From: an uncultured Gammaproteobacteria bacterium
Lineage (GTDB): Bacteria; Pseudomonadota; Gammaproteobacteria; PS1; Pseudothioglobaceae
Direction: 5' to 3'
Length of the DNA: 56,286 nucleotides
Assembly (NCBI GenBank): GCA_902513495.1
Contig: CABXNH010000004.1
Span: 1-56,286 of the forward strand
The notes beneath the pieces were generated by a model. That model saw only the letters and a program-made list of their open reading frames with translations, made no database searches and was not told where the DNA came from. The position numbers were made by a program, and so were the translations under genes. Shown piece after piece: positions 9,523 to 17,215 of this stretch (position 1 is its first letter; each line of letters starts with the position of its first letter).

Positions 9523-10911
9523 TTATTTTTTCTTGTGTTTGTTTTTGAAGTCGTTGTATCTTTGATTAAGTTCTTCAATTAAGTCAGCCTGTTCTAAAAT
9601 TGCACGGGCAGATAACAATGCATCTTCCCCATGGGTATTCTTGTATTCCTCAAGCACAATTTCATTTGCTTCATGTATTTTTCTTTCATTCTCTTCTTTG
9701 CTAAAAGTGAAATGCATCCAAATTAGTGAGACACCAGTGGCGCCATAAAGAAGCATAAATATGACTGAATTAATATGAGTATGATCAATAAGAATGCCAA
9801 ACATAATTGGCAATAAGAAGCCCCCTAAGCCACCCGCTAGACCAACAATGCCTGAAGCAACACCTATATTTTGAGGATACTCATCAGATAAAAATTTAAA
9901 AACGGAGGCTTTGCCAAAACCCCATGCAATTCCAAGCACAAATAGCAGGGCTGTGAAAATCCAAACATTAAGGCTAATGTCAAACATTGCTTCACCATTA
10001 GTTGTTTGAATGATTAAAGCTGTTTGAGGGTAAGACATAAAAAACAGACATACAACTGAAATCCACATAACCCACCATGTGACCTTATAAGCTCCATATT
10101 TATCAGAAAACCATCCTCCTAGTGCACGAATAACGCCTGAAGGTAAAACAAATATTGATGCCATAAGGGCTGCAGTAGTAAGATCAAATCCATACTCATT
10201 TATGTAGTATTTTGTCATCCACAAAGATAGGGCAACAAAGCCCCCAAAAACCAATGAGTAATACTGCATGTACTTCCATATTTTTGGGTCTTTTAAAATA
10301 GATAACTGCTCCTTAATCGTGACCTTTGATGAAACTTTGTGACTTGGATCTTCATAAGTAAACATCCAATAAAGAAGCAAAACGACAATCATTGCAATAG
10401 CATAGATCTTTGGTACCATTTGCCAACCGTAAGTAACAACTAGTGAGGGCGCAATAAATTTAGTTATTGCTGCTCCTGCATTGCCTGCACCAAAAATGCC
10501 CATGGCAAAACCCTGTTTCCCAGCCTCGAACCATTTGGATGTATAAGCAATGCCAACAGAAAAAGAAGCTCCTGCAACACCAACAAATAGACCAAGTACC
10601 AGAAATTGCCAATATTTTGTAGCATTGCCAATAAACCATAATGGTACAATTATTGATAGCATTAAAGAAAAATATACTATCCTTCCCCCCAGTTTATCGG
10701 TAAGCATTCCAACCGGTAGTCGAATGATTGATCCTGTTAAGATTGGAGTTGCTACTAATAAACCAAATTGAGTCTCAGATAAACTCAAAAGCTCTTTTAT
10801 TGGGATTCCAATAATTGAGAACATTACCCAAACAGCAAAACATGCAGTAAAGGCAAATGTGTTGAGTGCTAGTACAGAATTTGCTTGACCTTTCTTTGAT
10901 CTGATAAACAT
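9523..10911 (-). CDS. narK1: NarK1-type nitrate/proton symporter (first MFS gene)
   Basis: Major facilitator transporter of the NasA/NarK1 branch, which is associated with nitrate uptake. It has 462 residues with twelve hydrophobic segments. MFS motif A-like turns are visible at RLPVGMLTDKLGGR and RALGGWFSDKYGAYK, and the nitrate-type glycine segment is FGAGNAGAAITKF. It is first in the nar operon and sits 65 bp downstream of a perfect FNR-like box. The tandem NarK1/NarK2 arrangement resembles the fused NarK1-NarK2 proteins of some denitrifiers. Substrate direction is inferred from the family. Confidence 0.9.
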   Translation of the reverse strand: MFIRSKKGQANSVLALNTFAFTACFAVWVMFSIIGIPIKELLSLSETQFGLLVATPILTGSIIRLPVGMLTDKLGGRIVYFSLMLSIIVPLWFIGNATKYWQFLVLGLFVGVAGASFSVGIAYTSKWFEAGKQGFAMGIFGAGNAGAAITKFIAPSLVVTYGWQMVPKIYAIAMIVVLLLYWMFTYEDPSHKVSSKVTIKEQLSILKDPKIWKYMQYYSLVFGGFVALSLWMTKYYINEYGFDLTTAALMASIFVLPSGVIRALGGWFSDKYGAYKVTWWVMWISVVCLFFMSYPQTALIIQTTNGEAMFDISLNVWIFTALLFVLGIAWGFGKASVFKFLSDEYPQNIGVASGIVGLAGGLGGFLLPIMFGILIDHTHINSVIFMLLYGATGVSLIWMHFTFSKEENERKIHEANEIVLEEYKNTHGEDALLSARAILEQADLIEELNQRYNDFKNKHKKK

Positions 10912-10934
10912 AATAACTCGTAACCATATAAGTT

Positions 10935-10983
10935 AGTAGCTATTATCTATATGAAGAAACTATTTATCTTTGATGTAAATCAA
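10935..10983 (-). promoter_or_regulatory. FNR-type class II promoter of the nar operon
   Basis: TTGATGTAAATCAA at 10970-10983 is a perfect FNR/DNR consensus palindrome (TTGAT-N4-ATCAA). On the minus strand GATAAT at 10947-10942 is a good -10 box. It predicts a start at 10935, exactly 41.5 bp from the box centre, the classic activating position. narK1 begins 24 bp further on. Confidence 0.8.
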
Positions 10984-10992
10984 GTTAGTTTT

Positions 10993-11724
10993 TTAAGAGT
11001 TAAAAAGAGGGCAGTCGTGAGTCCCAAAAATATTGCAGTCAGATCCGATAACTTTATCACAATATGCACAAAGCTCCTTTCCAGTTCTTTGGACAATGCT
11101 TTTGTTTTCTATTTCAATGCCTTCCTCGCTAAGTTTTTTTAATGCTCTTGAGAGGGATTCAGGCGTCATTCCTAAGTACGATGCAAGAAGTGATTTAGAT
11201 ATAGGAAGTTTGCCTAGGTTGTTGTTGTTGACAGAGGCTAAAAACCACCCAAGTCTCTCCTTGGTATTTTTTAAACGCCAAACTTCAGCAGTTACCATTA
11301 GGCTTTGGACATTTTCAGCTAACATGTTGATAATGTTTTTAGCAAACGTTAGATTTTCTTTAACTAGGTTGTTAATAGTTTCTTCAGAAAAGTATAGAAG
11401 AGTTGTGTCAGTTATAAACTCTGCAGAGACATCATAATAGTGAGAAAAATGCATTGGAGAGACCACTTCATCCTGATCTATGACTCGTAAAATCATCTCA
11501 TCACCGCGTTCATTTATCTTGGTCAATTTAAATTGTCCAGTAAATACTATATATAGACGAGGCCGATTATTTACATCAAAGGAAAACATTTCGCCTTTTT
11601 GGTAATTCTTAACTTTTAGATATGCAACCACTGATTCAATTTCATTTGCCTGCATGTTCTTAAATAGAACTAATTCTGACAAAAAATTAAGGTAGATTTT
11701 GTGTTCACTATTTTTGGGATTCAT
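10993..11724 (-). CDS. Crp/Fnr-family transcription regulator with a C-terminal Cys4 tail
   Basis: 243 residues: an N-terminal cyclic-nucleotide-binding-type beta roll (about 20-125), a dimer helix, and a C-terminal winged helix-turn-helix. The recognition helix TPESLSRALKKL carries E189, S192 and R193, the E-x2-S-R pattern by which FNR and DNR read TTGAT half-sites. There are no N-terminal cysteines. The only cysteines are C219, C222, C230 and C238 (CX2C-X7-C-X7-C) in a tail after the DNA-binding domain. Bacillus subtilis Fnr is known to hold its cluster at the C-terminus, so an Fe-S or zinc site is plausible here. It probably controls nar, cco and itself. No strong Shine-Dalgarno is visible before ATG 11724. 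Whether it senses oxygen, NO or redox cannot be told. Confidence 0.9.
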   Translation of the reverse strand: MNPKNSEHKIYLNFLSELVLFKNMQANEIESVVAYLKVKNYQKGEMFSFDVNNRPRLYIVFTGQFKLTKINERGDEMILRVIDQDEVVSPMHFSHYYDVSAEFITDTTLLYFSEETINNLVKENLTFAKNIINMLAENVQSLMVTAEVWRLKNTKERLGWFLASVNNNNLGKLPISKSLLASYLGMTPESLSRALKKLSEEGIEIENKSIVQRTGKELCAYCDKVIGSDCNIFGTHDCPLFNS

Positions 11725-11863
11725 AATGATCTATTATCCCACAAAATTGAAATAAAACTTTTTTTTAACTTGGCATTTTGTTAATAATATCCATTAGTTT
11801 TTTAGGGGCGAAGATTAAACATAGTTTTTTTTTATTTTCCATTAATAGTTTTTTTTATTTTCT

Positions 11864-11917
11864 ATTAATTGACCTAAGTCAATTAATATTTTTCAATTAT
11901 TTGTGATACTTTTCATA
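11864..11917. promoter_or_regulatory. FNR-like box and class II promoter between the regulator and ccoN
   Basis: TTGACCTAAGTCAA at 11869-11882 sits in a near-perfect palindrome spanning 11864-11887. On the plus strand, TGTGATACT gives an extended -10 (GATACT at 11905-11910), placing the start at 11917, exactly 41.5 bp from the box centre. On the minus strand ATTAAT at 11846-11841 has the same geometry towards the regulator gene, though AT-richness makes this weaker. A further sigma70-like pair, TTGGCA (11927) and TATTAT (11950) with 17-bp spacing, could give ccoN a second promoter. Confidence 0.65.
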
Positions 11918-11978
11918 GAAGTGCTTTTGGCAAGAATTTAGTTGTATTTTATTATCTGGTTTTTTAGATTAAATATAT

Positions 11979-12025
11979 ATGTTGCATTGCACAAAGTTAT
12001 AAAGTAAAATGTTGCATTGCACAAA
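11979..12025. repeat. Two direct copies of a 17-bp motif in the ccoN leader
   Basis: ATGTTGCATTGCACAAA occurs perfectly at 11979-11995 and 12009-12025, 30 bp apart start to start (about three helical turns). Both lie downstream of the predicted ccoN transcription starts and 40 bp upstream of the gene. They may be operator half-sites of an unidentified regulator or an RNA element. Confidence 0.75.
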
Positions 12026-12064
12026 TTTCAATTCAGATAAATAATTGCAGTATGGAGAAGCAAG

Positions 12065-13483
12065 ATGAATAAGTCTTTGGCAGTGCCAGAATACAATGAT
12101 GAGATTGTAAAAAAATTTACAGTTGCATCAGTCTTTTGGGCAATTATAGGGTTTTGTGCTGGCCTCTATATTGCGCTTCAGATGGCCTTCCCTGGCCTTA
12201 ATTTTGAACCTTACTTCACATTTGGAAGACTAAGGCCACTCCACACGTCTGCAGTAATATTTGCTTTTGGGGGGAATGTATTATTTGCTACGAGTTATTT
12301 TGTTGTCCAGAGGACTTGTCGTACAAGAATTTGGGGTAGTCGGCTTGCTAATTTTACGTTTTGGGGCTATCAAGTATTCATCGTAATGGCAGCTCTTGGC
12401 TACGTTTTTGGTGTGACTCAAGGTAAGGAGTATGCTGAGCCAGAGTGGTATGCTGATTTATGGCTAACAATTGTATGGGTGGTCTACCTTATAGTTTATC
12501 TTATGACACTAACAAAAAGAGAGGAGCCGCATATCTATGTAGCAAACTGGTTTTTCTTAGCTTTTATAGTCACAGTGGCCGTGCTTCACCTTGTAAACGG
12601 TATTTCAGTGCCAGTATCTTTGACAAGTTTTAAGAGCTACCCCCTTTGGGGAGGGGTTCAAAATGCTATGATTCAATGGTGGTATGGTCATAATGCAGTC
12701 GGCTTTTTTCTGACAGCTGGCTTCTTAGGAATTATGTATTATTTTGTACCAAAGAGAGCAAATCGACCCGTTTATTCTTATCGACTGTCTATTCTGCACT
12801 TCTGGTCATTAATATTTATTTATATTTGGGCAGGCCCTCACCACCTTCATTATACTGCGCTTCCAGATTGGGCACAGACACTTGGAATGACGTTTTCAAT
12901 TATATTATGGATGCCGAGTTGGGGTGGGATGATTAACGGTCTAATGACACTCTCAGGAGCTTGGCATAAGCTTCGCGAAGACCCAGTACTAAAGTTCATG
13001 ATAGTCTCCCTCGCTTTTTATGGTATGAGCACTTTTGAAGGACCTGTAATGGCAATCAAAGAGGTTAATGCTTTGAGTCATTACACCGATTGGACGATTG
13101 GACATGTTCACTCTGGAGCTCTAGGATGGGTTGCCTTTATTAGTTTTGGTGCTATCTATCATTTAGTTCCTAAGCTCTGGAAAAGGAAAGAGCTGTATTC
13201 ATTGAAACTTGTAAATGCGCATTTATGGATTGCCACCATTGGAATCGTTTTTTATATTTCAGCAATGTGGATTGCTGGAGTGATGCAGGGTTTGATGTGG
13301 CGGAGTTATGACAGTCTAGGCTATTTGGAGTATTCGTTTGTAGAGACTGTGATGGCGATGCACCCTTACTACATTATTCGTGCACTTGGAGGGGTTTTAT
13401 TCCTAATTGGCGCCCTGATTATGGTTTACAACTTATGGAAAACTGTTGCTACCAATGACGATAAAGCACAGTTTGTTTCATAA
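12065..13483 (+). CDS. ccoN: cbb3-type cytochrome c oxidase subunit I
   Basis: Catalytic heme b / heme b3-CuB subunit of the high-affinity proton-pumping oxidase. It has 472 residues and about twelve membrane helices. Ligand histidines are in [15 protein letters not shown] (low-spin heme), [11 protein letters not shown] and [14 protein letters not shown] (CuB region), and [15 protein letters not shown] (heme b3 and low-spin heme). Start ATG 12065 follows TGGAGAA. It is first of ccoNOQP, with ccoO 14 bp downstream. Expression is likely FNR-dependent (site at 11869). Confidence 0.97.
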   Translation: MNKSLAVPEYNDEIVKKFTVASVFWAIIGFCAGLYIALQMAFPGLNFEPYFTFGRLRPLHTSAVIFAFGGNVLFATSYFVVQRTCRTRIWGSRLANFTFWGYQVFIVMAALGYVFGVTQGKEYAEPEWYADLWLTIVWVVYLIVYLMTLTKREEPHIYVANWFFLAFIVTVAVLHLVNGISVPVSLTSFKSYPLWGGVQNAMIQWWYGHNAVGFFLTAGFLGIMYYFVPKRANRPVYSYRLSILHFWSLIFIYIWAGPHHLHYTALPDWAQTLGMTFSIILWMPSWGGMINGLMTLSGAWHKLREDPVLKFMIVSLAFYGMSTFEGPVMAIKEVNALSHYTDWTIGHVHSGALGWVAFISFGAIYHLVPKLWKRKELYSLKLVNAHLWIATIGIVFYISAMWIAGVMQGLMWRSYDSLGYLEYSFVETVMAMHPYYIIRALGGVLFLIGALIMVYNLWKTVATNDDKAQFVS

Positions 13484-13497
13484 TTGGAGTAAATGAC

Positions 13498-14247
13498 ATG
13501 CTAAACAAACATAGTAAGATCGAGAAAAATTCAATCCTAATGTTGGTTTGTGTTGTTATAGCAATCTCAGTTGGAGGGTTAATAGAAATTGTGCCACTTT
13601 TTCGAGTGGAGACCACGATTGAGCCTATCAAAGGAATTAGGCCATATACGCCATTGGAATTAGCAGGTCAGGATATATACATTCGAGAGGGATGCTATGG
13701 TTGTCATAGTCAGCAAATCAGGCCACTAAGAGATGAGGTGGAGCGTTATGGCCATTATTCATTGGCAGCAGAAAGTATGTATGACCATCCTTTCCAGTGG
13801 GGATCAAAGAGAACAGGGCCAGATTTAGCACGGGTTGGCGGTAAATATTCAGATGATTGGCATGTTGGACACATGATTAATCCTCAAGAGTTTGTCCCCG
13901 AATCAATTATGCCGAGCTATAGCGCTATGGAAAGTAGAGACGCTAATCTTGTTGATATTGGGGCACACTTGGCGACCCTAAAGTTAGTAGGTGTTCCTTA
14001 TACAGACTCAATGATTGAAAATGCCTACGACGATGCCATGACTCAAGCACAAGAAGGGAATAGTGAAAGCGAATCCGCTCTATTTGAGCGTTACGGCAAA
14101 AACATAAATATTCGAAACTTTGATGGAAAGAAAGGAGTTGTGTCAGAACTAGATGCGATTATTGCCTATCTTCAAGTTCTGGGAACTATGGCCAATCTTA
14201 AAGATTACGATCCAGATATTTTGATTAAAGAAACGAGCCCAGAATGA
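13498..14247 (+). CDS. ccoO: cbb3-type cytochrome c oxidase subunit II (monoheme cytochrome c)
   Basis: Membrane-anchored cytochrome c subunit passing electrons from CcoP to CcoN. One N-terminal helix (about 13-35) is followed by a periplasmic domain with heme-binding CYGCH at residues 66-70, and the distal methionine is probably in PESIMPSYSAME. Its 249 residues are slightly longer than many CcoO proteins because of a hydrophilic insert near residues 170-205. The stop overlaps the ccoQ start (ATGA). Confidence 0.96.
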   Translation: MLNKHSKIEKNSILMLVCVVIAISVGGLIEIVPLFRVETTIEPIKGIRPYTPLELAGQDIYIREGCYGCHSQQIRPLRDEVERYGHYSLAAESMYDHPFQWGSKRTGPDLARVGGKYSDDWHVGHMINPQEFVPESIMPSYSAMESRDANLVDIGAHLATLKLVGVPYTDSMIENAYDDAMTQAQEGNSESESALFERYGKNINIRNFDGKKGVVSELDAIIAYLQVLGTMANLKDYDPDILIKETSPE

Positions 14248-14408
14248 TTGATTATATAAATTCAAATGCAGGCGTCATTGGGCTTTTATTTTTTGTCTGT
14301 GTTTTTGTTGGAGTTGCTTTATGGTCTTTCTCCCCAAGTAGAAAAGAGCAAATAGAGTCATACAAATATATACCTATTGTGGAGGATGAATATGATCCAA
14401 GACGATAA
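14244..14408 (+). CDS. ccoQ: cbb3 oxidase small subunit
   Basis: A 54-residue single-helix protein. MIDYINSNAGVIGLL begins the hydrophobic helix and the tail ...YKYIPIVEDEYDPRR is charged, matching CcoQ/FixQ. In other bacteria it stabilises the CcoP-CcoNO association. It overlaps ccoO by 4 bp, and its 3' end overlaps the ccoP start, so translation of the three is probably coupled. It is found only by reading the gap, being short. Confidence 0.9.
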   Translation: MIDYINSNAGVIGLLFFVCVFVGVALWSFSPSRKEQIESYKYIPIVEDEYDPRR

Positions 14409-15270
14409 AGACAAACACATAGATGAGTTCAGCGGCATTGAAACAACTGGCCATGAATGGGATGGCATAAAAGAGTTGAACAACCCTTCACCGCGATGGT
14501 GGGTATGGTTATTTATTGTTACAATAGTTTGGGCTATCGGTTACTGGTATGTCTATCCCGCATGGCCAACGTTTTCAGGCGATGGTTTTCGTGGAGGTAC
14601 TCAGGGAAGAATAAATTGGACTCAATACAAACAACTCGAAGAGAGTCAAAATGAAATTTTATCTCGACGCGCTGAAAATCTAGAACAATTTCAAAAAAAT
14701 TCAATTGAGGATGTTATGAAGCATCCTCAACTGTTTGCTTTTGCAGTAGCGGGAGGCAAGTCAGCTTTCAAGGAAAATTGTGCCGGTTGTCATGGAAGTG
14801 GCGCAGCAGGTGCGAGAGGATACCCCAATCTGAATGATGATGATTGGCTTTGGGGAGGTTCAATTGAAAATATCTATCTAACGATTAAGTATGGCATTCG
14901 CACAGACAACCCTAAGACTAGAGCTTCTACAATGCCTTCATTTAAAGGCATGCAAGAGGAAGATTTGAAACAAATTGCAGCATATGTGATGAGTTTATCT
15001 AAAGGTTGGCGCTATACTGCGGAAGGAAAAACAAAGTATGAGCAGATGTGTTTGTTTTGTCATGGGCAGGATGGGGTTGGCAACCCAAGTCTAGGTGCCG
15101 CAAACATTTCTGACAGCATATGGCTTCATGTTGAAGACAGCAATCCGGGAATAGTTAGCCAAATTGAAAATCCAAAACACGGCGTCATGCCGGCTTGGGA
15201 AGGTCGGTTGGATGATGCAACAATAAAACAACTCGCTATTTATGTCCACTCCTTGGGTGGCGGTGAGTAA
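14392..15270 (+). CDS. ccoP: cbb3-type cytochrome c oxidase subunit III (diheme cytochrome c)
   Basis: Entry point for electrons from soluble cytochromes. 292 residues from ATG 14392, chosen because GGAGG at 14381-14385 lies 6 bp upstream; a longer reading from TTG 14377 has no such site. Layout: cytoplasmic N-terminus, helix about 35-57, then two cytochrome c domains with CAGCH at 130-134 and CLFCH at 220-224. Likely distal methionines are in STMPSFKGM and GVMPAWEGR. It overlaps ccoQ by 17 bp. Confidence 0.95.
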   Translation: MIQDDKDKHIDEFSGIETTGHEWDGIKELNNPSPRWWVWLFIVTIVWAIGYWYVYPAWPTFSGDGFRGGTQGRINWTQYKQLEESQNEILSRRAENLEQFQKNSIEDVMKHPQLFAFAVAGGKSAFKENCAGCHGSGAAGARGYPNLNDDDWLWGGSIENIYLTIKYGIRTDNPKTRASTMPSFKGMQEEDLKQIAAYVMSLSKGWRYTAEGKTKYEQMCLFCHGQDGVGNPSLGAANISDSIWLHVEDSNPGIVSQIENPKHGVMPAWEGRLDDATIKQLAIYVHSLGGGE

Positions 15271-15272
15271 GT

Positions 15273-16685
15273 TTGCCCACAAATAATAACAGTAAGCTTT
15301 TTGAAAAGCAGCAAAAAGTTTACCCAAAAAGAGTTTGGGGCAAATATCGCAAAATAAAGTGGTTGCTAATGTTCATCACATTGGGGATTTATTATCTTGC
15401 ACCATGGGTTAGGTGGGACCGTGGATTCAATGCGCCAGACCAGGCAATACTGATTGACATTCCTAACAGTAGGGCGTACTTTTTTTTCATTGAGATTTGG
15501 CCTCAAGAGGTTTACTACATTACAGGCCTTTTAATTATTGCAGCAGTAGGACTTTTTTTTGTTACCAGTCTCTTTGGAAGGGCATGGTGTGGGTATATAT
15601 GCCCACAAACGGTCTGGACAGATTTATTTGTTTGGGTCGAAAGAATCTTTCAAGGAGATCGTCAAAAAAGAATGAAGCTGGACCAATCAAGCTTAAGCTT
15701 TAATAAATTTTGGCGCAAGCTAGCCACTCATTTAACATGGATTTTTATTGGATTGATTACTGGCGGTGCATGGGTTTTTTATTATAACGACGCGCCTACT
15801 CTGATGAGTCAGATACTCAATTTTGATGTTCCTTGGTCAGTCACAGGTTGGATTATAGCGCTTACCGGTAGCACCTATTTGTTGGCTGGTTTTGGACGCG
15901 AACAGGTCTGTAATTACATGTGTCCTTATGCACGCTTTCAATCGGCAATGTTTGATGAAAAGTCTTTGATTATTTGTTATGATGAGTCTCGAGGAGAGCC
16001 AAGGAGTCCCTTCAAAAAAGGCACAAGTTGGCAGGGGAGAGGGCACTGTATAGATTGTAAAATATGTGTCCATGTATGTCCAGCTGGCATTGATATTAGA
16101 AACGGCCTACAGATGGAATGTATAGCTTGCGGGATGTGCATTGACGCATGCAACAATGTTATGGACAAGCTAAGTTTGCCTCGTGGATTGGTTCGCTATG
16201 ATACCGAGCTAAACCAGAAATTACTCGAAAAAAACAGAGAGAAAAAAATCAATATATGGCGAAAAAGAACAATTTTTTACTTATCTATTCTTCTTATAAC
16301 TTCTTCTATTATGTTTTATGGATTGAACTCTCGTTCGCCAATTGAGTTGCATGTATTGCATGACCGAAATCCAATGTTTGTCCAACTAAAGGCGCATAAA
16401 ATTCGTAACGGCTATGATATTAAAATTCTCAATAAGACTCATGAAGATAAAGTCTATGCACTAACTGTCTCAGGCCTAGAAAGAGCAGAAATAAAGGTTT
16501 TGGGGGCCGGCAATATTAGCCCCGAAAATTTAAAAGTATTTGCCGACAGTGTTGGCCATTTTCGTGTCTTTTTGACATCCTATAAGCAAGAACATTTGCG
16601 CCAAAATCTCACCTTCTATGTTGAGGATGTTAAAACAAAAATCATACAACAAAAGAACAGTATATTTGTGAGTGGGAAAGAATAA
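15273..16685 (+). CDS. ccoG: cbb3 oxidase assembly ferredoxin-like membrane protein
   Basis: CcoG/FixG/RdxA family, which in other bacteria is a cupric reductase feeding copper to CcoN. 470 residues: about five membrane helices, the membrane-embedded CGYICPQTVWTD and CNYMCPYARFQ motifs, and a ferredoxin domain with two [4Fe-4S] sets, CIDCKICVHVCPAG and CIACGMCIDACNN, near residues 258-293. A C-terminal Ig-like periplasmic domain follows the last helix. The start is TTG at 15273, 2 bp after the ccoP stop, with GGTGAG upstream. It overlaps ccoH by 1 bp. Confidence 0.95.
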   Translation: MPTNNNSKLFEKQQKVYPKRVWGKYRKIKWLLMFITLGIYYLAPWVRWDRGFNAPDQAILIDIPNSRAYFFFIEIWPQEVYYITGLLIIAAVGLFFVTSLFGRAWCGYICPQTVWTDLFVWVERIFQGDRQKRMKLDQSSLSFNKFWRKLATHLTWIFIGLITGGAWVFYYNDAPTLMSQILNFDVPWSVTGWIIALTGSTYLLAGFGREQVCNYMCPYARFQSAMFDEKSLIICYDESRGEPRSPFKKGTSWQGRGHCIDCKICVHVCPAGIDIRNGLQMECIACGMCIDACNNVMDKLSLPRGLVRYDTELNQKLLEKNREKKINIWRKRTIFYLSILLITSSIMFYGLNSRSPIELHVLHDRNPMFVQLKAHKIRNGYDIKILNKTHEDKVYALTVSGLERAEIKVLGAGNISPENLKVFADSVGHFRVFLTSYKQEHLRQNLTFYVEDVKTKIIQQKNSIFVSGKE

Positions 16686-17158
16686 TGCAGAATAAAGAGT
16701 CATTCAGAGATAGAATAATTCCGCTATATTTTGTAGCATTTTTTGTGGTAATAGCAATCTTTGATGGTATTTTTGTTTACCTTGCTACATCAACACATAG
16801 CGGTGTTGTTACAGAAAATGCTTATCAAAAGGGATTAAATTATAATCAGTATATTGATGCATACAATCAGCAGGAGATTGAGGGGTGGGAGGGATATATT
16901 GAATTTACTGGATCATCACTAATCTTTGAGCTAAACGATAAACAGGGCCAACCCATCGAAACTGCTGAAGTTGTTGCTCATATATCTCGCGCTACTAAAT
17001 CAGGTCTGGACTTCGAAGTTTTGCTTGAACATGAGTCTAAAGGTAGGTATGAAAGTAGGGCAATAAACTTCCCCTTAAAGGGGCAGTGGGACATAAGAAT
17101 ATTGGCTCAAAAAAATCAAAAGAAGCATCAAAAGAGTAAGCGCATCATAGTTTACTGA
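16685..17158 (+). CDS. ccoH: cbb3 oxidase assembly protein (FixH family)
   Basis: 157 residues with one N-terminal helix (about 13-33) and a periplasmic beta domain. The segment VTENAYQKGLNYNQYIDAYNQQ is the usual FixH/CcoH hallmark just after the helix. The family is needed for stable assembly of the oxidase. It starts within the ccoG stop codon (TAATG), so the two are co-translated. There is a 57-bp gap before ccoI. Confidence 0.92.
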   Translation: MQNKESFRDRIIPLYFVAFFVVIAIFDGIFVYLATSTHSGVVTENAYQKGLNYNQYIDAYNQQEIEGWEGYIEFTGSSLIFELNDKQGQPIETAEVVAHISRATKSGLDFEVLLEHESKGRYESRAINFPLKGQWDIRILAQKNQKKHQKSKRIIVY

Positions 17159-17215
17159 GGGCACTATAAAAGCTTTAGTAAATGAAAGGTATTATTACTA
17201 GGAATTTGGGATTTT

